NCBI GenBank assembly: GCA_027603945.1
Contig: JADIIU010000024.1
Span: 1 to 64,000 of the forward strand
Length of the DNA: 64,000 nucleotides
Reading direction: 5' to 3'
DNA from: Terramyces sp. JEL0728
Lineage: Eukaryota; Chytridiomycota; Chytridiomycetes; Rhizophydiales; Terramycetaceae
The translations under genes and the position numbers were made by a program. Shown piece after piece: positions 53,225-64,000 of this stretch. The notes beneath the pieces are model-generated. The model searched no databases and was not told where the DNA came from. It worked only from the letters and a program-made list of their open reading frames with translations. Each line of letters begins with the position of its first letter. Position 1 is the stretch's first letter.

Positions 53225-54804
53225 TTAAATGGATTTTAATAAGATATTGAACTGCACAAAATGGTAAAACTCTAGCTGAGCGAAATTGTAATTCTTAGAC
53301 AAACTTTTTCTGTCCCGCATCTTTACCGCGAGCATAAAATGAATACCTACATCAGTAACCAAATACCCAATAATCAAAACACCCAAACCAGCTAAAGAAG
53401 CAAAGAACATTAATGCTCTTCCTAAGGTGCTTCCGCTGTCATTTCCTTCCCTCAACAAGGTCTTTGTATCTTCAACTTTAATGTGAAGCGAGTTTAACAA
53501 GCTTTCGCTTTGTTGAGTCAATCGTTTTGTCGATTCGTGAATCAGAGCAAGATCTCTTTGCATTAGCTGAATCTTTCCGTGCAGCATTTCAACTTTATCA
53601 GTGATTCTTTGTTCAAAAGAGTCTTGATGTTCAGTTGTAATGCTGTCGTGTGGAATGGCCAATTTGTCTTGAATGAGGTTAAGTGCTTCCAAAATGTGGA
53701 ATTGATTCTCTTCAATTTGTTGGACAGATTGCGGCTTCATTAGTAGATTTTACATTGACTCCAAATTCTTCGTGTAATTCAGCAATTTTTTGTGCTTTTT
53801 CAACCTCTTCTTCAATCTTTTTAATTTTCTAATCAGAAACAGATTACTTGTTCGTATTCTTTTTGCATTTTGAATTCGTGACCGGCAGCAATGTCTTCCT
53901 TTTCGTGCGGTCTCAGTTTATGCTCTCTTTTTTCTGGATTCAATTCGTAGGTTTCAAATGAATGGATATCATGATCATCTGGTGCCCTTCCTCCGCTTGA
54001 AGCACTAGGTTATCAGCAAATTACCTTATTCCAAAGTGATAGTTTGTTGGTAAATGGATATTTGCTTCAAGACACTTTGTGTATCCCTTGCCTCCTTGTC
54101 TAACATCCAATTCCAACTATATTAGTGCTTTTTACAGTCAAGACCCCTTTAAGATATGTGAGTTTTGCCCATGCAGGGACTGGTGAGTTGCGATAATCAC
54201 GGAAGCACGACCCAAGATTAACATCTGGTGATTGATAATTTTGAAAATCTGCTTTATCCATATGACCCTTGTTTTCCAGTGCATAAATAAATGGATTAAA
54301 TCTGCTTAAGTATTTGGTACCTATTCTTTGCAACGTCGCTGGTATCGAATACAATTGCCGCTCCAGAGAATTTTGCTGAATGACCGTAAAAGTCAGGGTT
54401 AATTGGAGGTGGTTTCTTGTCCTTTGTGTACCAGAATACAAATCCATCGCCACCTGCGGTTCCTTTTATTAACCTCTAAATACCTAAATTAGTGATCTAC
54501 TTGCCTCTGCCATAAACGGAGAATGAAAATTCAACCATCCATTCTTTGTGAGGATTAGGCGTTTCGCACCACATGGCACCCATTTTGTGTCTGTCATTAG
54601 TTCAAGTTACGATAGAGAGGGTACGATCCTGACCACATCTGTAGTGAACATTACATCCCCAGATTTGTTGAAATAATTAATGTTTGGGTGCAGCGTGTAG
54701 TAAGGATATTTGAATGTTTGCTTGTAATCGAATCTTGTGGGGACTGAAGAAACTCCAAATGCTACTTCACTCGAAACTGAAGCGATAATGAATGGCAAAA
54801 GCAT
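53225..54804 (-). CDS. L-type lectin, ERGIC-53/Emp47-like cargo receptor
   Basis: 473 aa. Mannose-binding cargo receptor of ER-to-Golgi transport. Introns: 54591-54610 (20 nt), 54463-54504 (42, apparently two abutting 21-nt introns), 54302-54320 (19), 54117-54135 (19), 54005-54024 (20), 53829-53847 (19) and 53735-53753 (19). Signal peptide MLLPFIIASVSS. Lectin domain: RFDYKQTFKYPYYT, MGAMWCETPNPHKEWMVEF, VYGRGTAGGDGFVFWYTKD, GAAIVFDTS. Then coiled coil (KKIEEEVEKAQKIAEL; QIEENQFHILEALN) and a TM helix (FFASLAGLGVLIIGYLV). The spliced length is an exact multiple of three. The cytosolic tail after the TM is longer than usual, with no clear KKxx. Confidence 0.9.
54463..54504 (-). other. Two abutting 21-nt introns (or one 42-nt intron)
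   Basis: Between AGA G and GA ACC of the lectin gene lie a GC...AG unit (54484-54504, ending CTAATTTAG) and a GT...AG unit (54463-54483, with GTTAATAAAAG), with no exon base between them. Each unit alone has the normal size, a branch-point-like motif and an in-frame stop. Removing both restores YGRGTAGGDGF. Confidence 0.7.
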
Positions 54805-55412
54805 GGCGAGATTGGCAACGAAAAATTGCGTATGAAAATTGGAGATAAATTTAGAGAGGGTGCGATTTCATTTCCTTGAATACTTTATGCATCAACTGGA
54901 TAGGAAATGCCATGATAAGCTACAAGATGGAGTTTGTATTGAAACCGGCAACCTGCGGATAAGTCGTTCGCTTAGTATTTGCTGGATCAGCTTTGTAAAT
55001 TACCGGCCATACTTACTGAATGTTGTTACATGAGCTTTCCGCTGTTGCAGGAGAGCGCCTGCTTTGATTACTACTTGAACTGCTATTCTACTTTAGAGAT
55101 TTCCACCGCCAGGCGGATTAGTGCTTAAGCCGATGGTTACAAACATTGAATAACTTTCTGGTACCTATCCATAAGTCGCAACTACTACTGAAGCGCCAGG
55201 TCTAATTATTTTATCCCTCTCATTGTATTTTGCCATTGATGGGCCCTCAGATTATTGTGACAACCAATCTTAAAAATAAGGAAAGTCAAGTGATCCGCAT
55301 GAATACTGGTCTTTGATTTAGCCAAAGTTGTACTCCATCCCAATAAGGAAAAGACAGTTGAGCCTATTATTATGCTTCGCCTGTTATAAGAAAAAAATGT
55401 GGGTCTTTGAGC
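54805..55412. other. Spacer upstream of lectin and LOR genes
   Basis: Divergent promoter region. Short frames at 54839-55033 (plus) and 55206-55445 (minus) lack recognisable features or overlap the LOR start; I do not call them genes. Confidence 0.35.
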
Positions 55413-55960
55413 ATGGGTAATAATATAACCAAAGCAAATCTCCATGAGCCGATAGCCCCCATCATCTGTACTGAATCAAGACACTGTTCTACCAGGCAAG
55501 ATACCATCTACATCAAAAAAGCAAACAAGATTTACCATGTCATCCAAAACCACAAAGTCGTATACAAGATACACGGATTCAACCACCTGAATTTCAATCA
55601 AGTGTTATACAACGACACCGGGATTGTTTGCAGAATTCATAACATCATCCCCTTTCAAAACCACTATGTGCTGAACAAAGGAAGCGAGAAACTGGCGGAT
55701 ATTGTGAACAACAAGAAATCTCTATATACCGTATAGTAAGCGCTAACTAACATAGTGCAAAAAACAAGTCTAATAGCCAAAAACTGGTTTTCTTTGTTGC
55801 TGGTTCATCAAAGAAATTCATGGTGTATGTTGGCAAAGAACACCTGCCAATAGCTACAATTCAACTAGCGGAACATGCGTGTCGAATAAATCTGGCTTCT
55901 GGCGTAGATATCCCTCTTATAATTATGCTGAGTATGATTATCAAGAGAAATAAATTATAG
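55413..55960 (+). CDS. LURP-one/Tubby C-terminal-like (LOR) protein
   Basis: 175 aa after a 20-nt intron at 55736-55755. The beta-rich pattern IYIKKANKIYHVIQNHKVVY, then VLYNDTGIVCRIHNII and KKFMVYVGKEHLPIATI, fits the LOR/Tubby-like fold shared with phospholipid scramblases. The second exon was confirmed only through splicing (SLYTVYA|KNKSN joins in frame). Start at ATG 55413 (the frame extends two codons to a TTG). The stop is 5 bp from that of the convergent kinesin. Function unknown; family members are thought to be membrane-tethered signalling or scaffold proteins. Confidence 0.65.
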
Positions 55961-55965
55961 CTTTA

Positions 55966-58040
55966 TTAATAAGTCTGTTGTGTGAGTGGAAGCACCAATT
56001 TGAATTGGCCAAATACGAATCCCCCGCAGAACCCTAAAACTAGTAGAATTAAACAGATTAGTACCACCAAGAATGTCTGGACATGGCTCTTCTTTTGCGC
56101 AATAGGGATTTCGTCAGTTACTTTATAATATGGATTGTTGTAGAATAGTCCATTTGGGTGCACTACTGGGGAAGTTACTGGGATAATGTCGTGCTCTTCT
56201 TCAGGGATAGAAATTGTAATATTGTAAGCTTGGGCAACTTCTGGTTTTTGCTGAATCAATAACTGTTTAGTTTCTTCCAGCTGTCTTATAATTTCATCCA
56301 TCTTATCCTTGGTTTCTCTTCTTTCCCTATTCAGCTGTTCGTTTTGGAAAGCCAAGACATTAATGTCTTTTCTAAGGTGTTCATCGATTTGTTTGAGATC
56401 GCCCGGATCGTTCTCGTATATATCTGCGAATTTAGATTTCCATTTGGCAATTATATCTTGAGCCTGGGTCTTGCTTGCATTGGCATCGGGATTTCCTAAT
56501 ATCTTTGACTGCTCTAAAGCAGACTGGATAAGCTCTTGACTTGCAAGATCCTCTTCTTCGCCTTTAACTTGCTTTTTCAAATAATCGGTCATTCCCATTA
56601 TATTTGAGAGTTTCCTTGTGATTTTACGTAATTTTTCACTGTTGACTCGTGTTGCTTCCTTTGCTGTGTCTCCGCCCTTTGTTGGAATTTTAGGTAAAAC
56701 TGTCTGCCCAGTGGGAGAAATCAGGCTTCCCGAAGCCCCACATGTACAATTAGCAAGTTTAATCTTCAGTTCGGCATTCTCTGCTTCTAATGCCATGATT
56801 CTAGCGTTATTGATGGTTACCTCAATGTGCTCGCGTCGACATTAACAGTTGGCTTGTTCTTGACTTTCTTTGCTCTCTCGGCAAAGCGAAGAGTTCCAAG
56901 CGATTCGTCAAAGGCTCCAGCGATTGGTGTAATGCAAGCCATCAGTAATGTCAGCGAGTTTCCTCCCAGAGAGTCGCTAAGCAAGTAGGTCAACTTCGAG
57001 TCACGATATGGAATATGTCCGGTTTGGCCAGTAGATAGCGCATTGATTACATTCCCAAGACAAGAAAGAGACTGGTTGATTGCTGCACCTTCTTTCAAGC
57101 GATCGCCGATAGCACCAGTGGAATTTGCTCTTTCAGAGCCTTTGATCAAATATCATATACCTGCCAAGTCAATCAGGTGAATTTTCGACATTTTCTTGAT
57201 GGGAGGAATATCCAAGTCTTCCGACGTCCTTTCAATTGAAGTTATCGTTACAGTCAACACTGCGTGGGACCTAGAAGAAACAGCGTTCATATTCGTTTCG
57301 GCAACCATTCGTCTTTGTACCGCCGCAGTCAAAACCTTTTGAAATTCAATCTCAGTCGTGATTTTTTGCTCTGTCAGACCTTGGACATACAAAGCGCTTC
57401 CATTAACGGAATTTGGATCAATTCTTATCTTTAATTCATCTTGCATTAAGACTGGATACCTTTCTTTTTGTTTGAAGCTGTGTCCACTAACAAGTCACGT
57501 AGCTGTTCATTGTAGATTTCAAGATATGTCATTGATACAGTATAATCATTTCCGACACCGCCGGCTTCTTTTCTTCCATGAGATTCAATGTATGATAGAA
57601 TTTGCGAGGCAACGCGAGGGATAATACCCCTTTGAGCTGGTTGCTGGACCGGTGGGCCGCCCATAGTATACGTTTTACCTAAATATCAGATTGAGACAAC
57701 CAGACGCAGTTTGTCCGTAGGTAAAAATACATCCATTGAACCCGTCCAGACATTTTGTTATTAGCGGTTCAACCAACTTTGTAAATACCATTTGCTGGTC
57801 ATCTTCGCCTGAAAACACAGAATCAAAGTTGAATTCATAAGGGGGCTTGTCTTGTGCTTGCGGATGAAGCAGTATTTTGGAGGACACACTGGTTTTCGGG
57901 TCTCTTTCATTGACAGAGGCACAAATTTCGCTATATGCTTCGGTATTCTTTACTGAATTTGGGTCTCTTCCTTTCCACGAGGGAACGTTTCTGATTCTAA
58001 TTGAGACTTGGACATTCTGGGCCGATTGAGCTGCGGGCAT
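55966..58040 (-). CDS. Kinesin motor protein with C-terminal membrane anchor
   Basis: 663 aa after introns 57679-57700 (22 nt), 57440-57459 (20), 57140-57160 (21) and 56801-56820 (20). The N-terminal motor has P-loop [13 protein letters not shown] (split by the first intron), switch [13 protein letters not shown], switch [15 protein letters not shown] and [16 protein letters not shown], so it is probably active. Then come a neck-like segment ([12 protein letters not shown]), coiled coil, and a C-terminal TM helix ([20 protein letters not shown]) with a short tail. A motor tethered directly to a membrane suggests organelle transport. Subfamily not determined. A decayed relative lies upstream at 58132. 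Confidence 0.9.
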
Positions 58041-58131
58041 AGCGCGAAATAAAAACGACGCGCTTGCAAAGTAAATAGCAATATTTAATTGTTTAACAGA
58101 GGTTTTATTCTTGAGAATAACTTTTAAACGA

Positions 58132-58561
58132 TTACGGAGAAGGTGTTGGTGTTGACTTATTTGGCGGTCGGGCTGGCAAAGGGATCGCCAGATATCCAAT
58201 TAAGAATCCTGCGACGAATCCAAGACAAATTCCAGCTGCGTAATCTTTCCGACTCTGCTTGCTTCTTTTCTGCCGTGTTCTTCAATATAGTTCAAACCTG
58301 ATTTGTCAATGATAGGCTCAACTAATCTGCCATAAACCATTTGTTGGTCATCGTTTCCAGCAAGTACGTAATCAAAACTGTAGTCGGCCCTTCTATCTTG
58401 CTGATGTAGGGAGATGGTTGTTGACACACCAGTTTTCTGGCTACGTTCATTAACAGACGCACAGATCTCTGCATAAGCTCCGGTATTTTAACAGAATTCG
58501 GTCTCTTCCTCTAAGACGGTACATTTCTTATACGCACCGCAACTTGAACATTTTCTGCCAT
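58132..58561 (-). pseudogene. Kinesin pseudogene with internal deletions
   Basis: Begins MAENVQVAVRIRNVPS like the neighbouring kinesin. It then has an in-frame TAG, a frameshift (around 58470-58490), a kinesin stretch (DYVLAGNDDQQMVYGRLVEP), a jump to IEEHGRKEA (the P-loop region is missing), and finally a frame-shifted TM tail (GICLGFVAGFLIGYLAIP) with a natural stop. Start, a central piece and the end of the ancestral gene thus survive in 430 bp. Non-functional as a motor. Confidence 0.85.
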
Positions 58562-58584
58562 TTCGCGTAACGAAAATAATTTAT

Positions 58585-60256
58585 TCAAAGCTCCGAGCGA
58601 GACTTCATTGTCAATGAATGATACCATTTAAAAATGAAAAATCCAAGTGAAAAGAACACAATGAAGCGCAGCATGCGAAACGCGAATGAAAATAAAACCT
58701 GTACCATACTTTCCTTCTTTATACCTTCAAGGTCTTCCATGATCATGGTTGTAGACAGCTTAGCCCCTAACATAACTATTGGTACTCCTGTGCCTGGATT
58801 CGTAGATGCCCCTACAAAATACAAATTGTCTGTCTTTGGATCTTTGATTTTCGGTCTAAAAATGGCTACCTGATTGAATCTGTGGGCTAGTCCAAGTGTA
58901 GACCCAAAAGGCAGGTTGAATTTTTGGTTCCACGCAATCGGATCGTTTACTGTTTCACTGACAATATGATTTTCAAGGGTGATGTTGAGATTCTCGGATA
59001 GCCTTTGCAATACAAATCGCCTGGCTTTCACTTTGATTTCGTGTATATCCGCATCGGCCAAATTATTCAGATGCCCAACCGGAACAAGTATCGTTAGTGC
59101 TTCTCCGTTTTCTGGCGCTGCAGAAATGTCCATTTTTGAAGGACAGTGAACGTAAAAACTGGGAAGCTCCGGTAACGTATGGTGTTTAAAGATATCCACA
59201 AAGCTTTGCTTGTAATTGCCCGCCAAATAAATGGTATGTGCGTCAATACCGGGCAATTTTACATTTAAGCCCCAATAAAATACAAATGCTGAGCATGTGT
59301 GTTCATATTTGGACAGCTTTGCTTGCATTTCAGTATCGTCTAAAAGCGTGTTATATGCGTATACCAGATCTGCATTACACAGGACGACATCAGCAGGGAT
59401 TTCTTCTCCTGATTCCAATAAAACACCAGTTGCTTTTGCACCATCCTTCAAGATCTTTTTCGCTGGAGAGTTGTATCGAAATTCAACGTCATTATTGGAA
59501 GCAAATGTTTCTAGCTTTTCGACAACTTTGTGAAATCCTCCTTTCGGATAGAATATCCCTTAATAAACTCTCGCTTACCTTCGGCAAATTCGGAATATGC
59601 CAACAAGGAATACGTTGCTGGAGCATCGCATGGGCTCATCCCCATATACATTGATTGAAAAGTAAGCATCTGGACTAGCTTTTCGCTTTTGAAAAACTTG
59701 CTCGTCCAGGTATACAGATTTTCATGCAGGTGAAGCTTACCAAGAGCAAGTAGATCAGTTAAATTTATCAATTCCCAGATGCTCTGAAGGGGTCGAGACA
59801 AAACCCTATCGCAGCTGATATGATAGTGATTTCCTGATTGGCTCAGCCATTTTAGAAAGTTTGGAAATGAACCAGGTTCAAGTCTTTCCAATTCCGATTT
59901 GACTTGAGACATATCCGTAGATAACTTTACGCTATCGCCATCCTGGAAATAAACACGGTAGTTGGGGTTGCACTTTAGCAAGTCCAAATCCGCGCTTGCC
60001 CTTCCAATTTCCAAATCTTTCCAGGTTTGTTCAAAAAGCCAAGGCATCAAGTATAATGAAGGACCTTCATCAAATCTGTATCCGTCCTTCTCTATAACAC
60101 CAAGTCTTCCACCACTTGAACTGTTCTTTTCAAGCACTGTTATTTTATACTTTCCACTCTTGGAAAGGTATGCAGCCTAGATCAATATGGACCTACAGAT
60201 GTTACTCCGCCTATCCCTGCTCCGATAATAACTATACGAGTTTTTGAATCTTCCAT
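58585..60256 (-). CDS. Phytoene desaturase (fungal/bacterial CrtI type)
   Basis: Carotenoid pathway FAD-dependent desaturase converting phytoene towards lycopene or dehydro-lycopene. 543 aa after introns 60177-60196 (20 nt) and 59559-59578 (20). FAD-binding N-terminus IVIIGAGIGGVTSAAYLSK is restored by splicing, followed by EKNSSSGGRLGV and DEGPSLYLMP. Second intron joins FAEG to IFYPKGGFHKVV, a CrtI hallmark. C-terminal motif VGASTNPGTGVPIVMLGAKL; then a TM helix (FAFRMLRFIVFFSLGFFIF) as in fungal enzymes. Suggests carotenoid-pigmented cells or zoospores, perhaps for retinal-based light sensing. Its 3' end lies 24 bp from the start of the kinesin pseudogene. Confidence 0.92.
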
Positions 60257-60295
60257 TTGAAAGTGGAAATTTGGAACGCTCACGGACATTAATCA

Positions 60296-60472
60296 ATGGT
60301 TGAAGATCAAAGACAAAATCCCATTTATGCTCAAAATATACCAATTGCATATAGCTTTGCTGGATTGATATGTCTGATTTCCTTGGCGGGACAAGTCAAT
60401 CAGTTTCTTCAAAGTTTGAAATTGCCAAGTACTATGCCTAAAGCACTCTATTGGATCTCAACAGTATCCTAG
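60296..60472 (+). CDS. Possible small single-TM protein (58 aa)
   Basis: ATG 60296 to TAG 60470-60472: MVEDQRQNPIYAQNIPIAYS, then a hydrophobic helix (FAGLICLISLAGQV) and an amphipathic tail. It begins 40 bp from the divergent phytoene desaturase ATG and ends 87 bp before the BTB gene. Protein-like composition, but no family recognised. Confidence 0.4.
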   Translation: MVEDQRQNPIYAQNIPIAYSFAGLICLISLAGQVNQFLQSLKLPSTMPKALYWISTVS

Positions 60473-60559
60473 TTATTTCCACAGTGCCCTTGTTATTTTC
60501 ACTGAAAAAGATTCTGAATTTTCAGTGTCCAGATCAGTTTTTTTTCTTCACTGAAACAA

Positions 60560-61515
60560 ATGGCAACACAGAATGGCTATCATGAAGTAATTTGCTCACA
60601 CTTGTACCAAAATGGATACCTCAAAGGAATGTACGCTGATTTGATTGTCAGGATGCAGTACCAGCCGTTGGGCCAGGATACTAAGAAGACTGCAGTCGAT
60701 GGAATTATGTTTAAACTCCACCGAATTATGGCCATCAGATCACCATTCCTTCAAGGTTTACTCCAAGATCAGGAGCTTAATTCCGAATACCAGCCAAACA
60801 GTCAACTCACAATTGTCACCCACGACAAAAACTTGACTCCATCAGGTTTGGGGGTTGCCTTTGGCCACTTGTATGCTTCGTACAGTCAACACTTGCTTGC
60901 CCAAGAAATGCCAAGCGATGAGCGCCAAAACGAATCTAGATCTACCTTATTATGCTCTGTTTTATCTGCTGCTAATCTTCTTCAACTTCACGATCTCGCC
61001 CAACTTACTACAGAATACATTAAACAATCAATGTCTAGAGATACAGTTATACAATATTGTGGATTTTTACAGGAAAGCGGGCATCAACAACAGGAACTAA
61101 AGGATGCTGTTTTCACGTACTTGTGTCGTGGAGTGGTATTGGAAACTTTAGAAAATGTAGGGCTTATCTGGGGCGGTGAAGAAGGTAAAGGCTTTGCTGC
61201 TTTGGTAAAGCTCTTTGCTGAGCTTCCGTTTGAGTGGTTGAAGAGTGTTATTGAATCCAAATACTTTGAAGTGCCAAGTGATATGGACAGGTCCGACGTT
61301 GCTAATTTAGATTTGCTTTTGCCAAAGCTGTAATTGAACAAAGAAAGGCTGGTAATGGAAGTGCTCCAGCTGAAGAAAATGTATTATTGACATTTGGCGG
61401 AAAACGTCAATCTGGAGTTACTGTTGTCCGCAAGTCTAGATCTGTATCTCAAATTGCACTCATCCCAAATGGAGCTAACGGAGAACGTCGTATTTGGAAG
61501 GCTGGCCAAGTTTAA
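60560..61515 (+). CDS. BTB/POZ-domain protein
   Basis: 311 aa after a 20-nt intron at 61291-61310 (starts GTC, otherwise typical). BTB-type region at residues 25-140: YADLIVRM, FKLHRIMAIRSPFLQGLL, LGVAFGHLYASY, then a BACK-like helical part. The C-terminal exon (FAFAKAVIEQRKAG...LTFGGKRQSGVTVVRKS) is reached only by splicing; without it the frame ends at 61333. Likely a Cullin-3 adaptor or transcriptional/scaffold protein. Resembles uncharacterised fungal BTB proteins. Confidence 0.82.
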
Positions 61516-61571
61516 TAGGATTAATATGCAACAATAAATATTGCCAAATATTATCGGTTAAATGCTTTTGT

Positions 61572-64000
<2,429 letters not shown>

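Noticed and set aside
54839..55033. 64-aa plus-strand frame
   Set aside because: TTG start, no domain or TM, in a divergent promoter region.

Overview
The window looks like part of an AT-rich, very gene-dense genome of a zoosporic (flagellated), chytrid-grade fungus. Fungal-type genes include a vacuolar carboxypeptidase Y, an OPT oligopeptide transporter pair, a fungal-type phytoene desaturase and peroxisomal Lon. CFAP251, an axonemal radial-spoke/calmodulin-complex subunit, implies a motile flagellum at some life stage. SERCA, anoctamin, hemerythrin and an Mx-like dynamin fit an early-diverging fungus or a close relative. I cannot name the species.

The most striking property is the introns. 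Adjacent short reading frames join into full-length proteins only if spliceosomal introns of 19-23 nt are removed. I placed 65 of them in 20 genes: 22 of 19 nt, 27 of 20 nt, 11 of 21 nt, 4 of 22 nt and 1 of 23 nt. Nearly all read GTA...(T/C)TRAY...AG. A few use GC-AG, and single cases look like GT-TG and GA-AG. In every gene interpreted this way the spliced length is a multiple of three and conserved motifs are restored, including the catalytic serines of Lon and of an esterase. I see no convincing intron of ordinary fungal size.

Layout. 1-11.6 kb: repeat-bearing protein fragments, carboxypeptidase Y, ankyrin-like and LRR genes, secreted cyclophilin, an SDR, anoctamin and PLAC8. 12.4-20.8 kb: ankyrin protein, a 7TM protein, CFAP251, a tRNA-binding protein and a cluster of tiny single-TM proteins with PPxY-like tails. 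20.8-25.4 kb: two OPT copies joined by a deletion-like junction. 25.5-44.4 kb: a family of SH3 + glycogen-binding (AMPK1-type CBM) proteins, some with a C-terminal membrane hairpin; Lon; three RNase T2 genes; and a 3.5-kb tandem duplication carrying a 7TM gene and an SH3-CBM gene. 44.7-64 kb: dynamin, a secreted propeller-like protein, an alpha/beta hydrolase, hemerythrin, a PH-domain protein, an ERGIC-53-like lectin, a LURP/Tubby-like protein, a membrane-anchored kinesin and a kinesin pseudogene, phytoene desaturase, a BTB protein and SERCA.

Genes are packed tightly. Convergent stops lie 5-20 bp apart and divergent starts as little as 35 bp apart. Stop codons often overlap or adjoin AATAAA-like signals, and several genes have a TATA box about 30 bp before the ATG.
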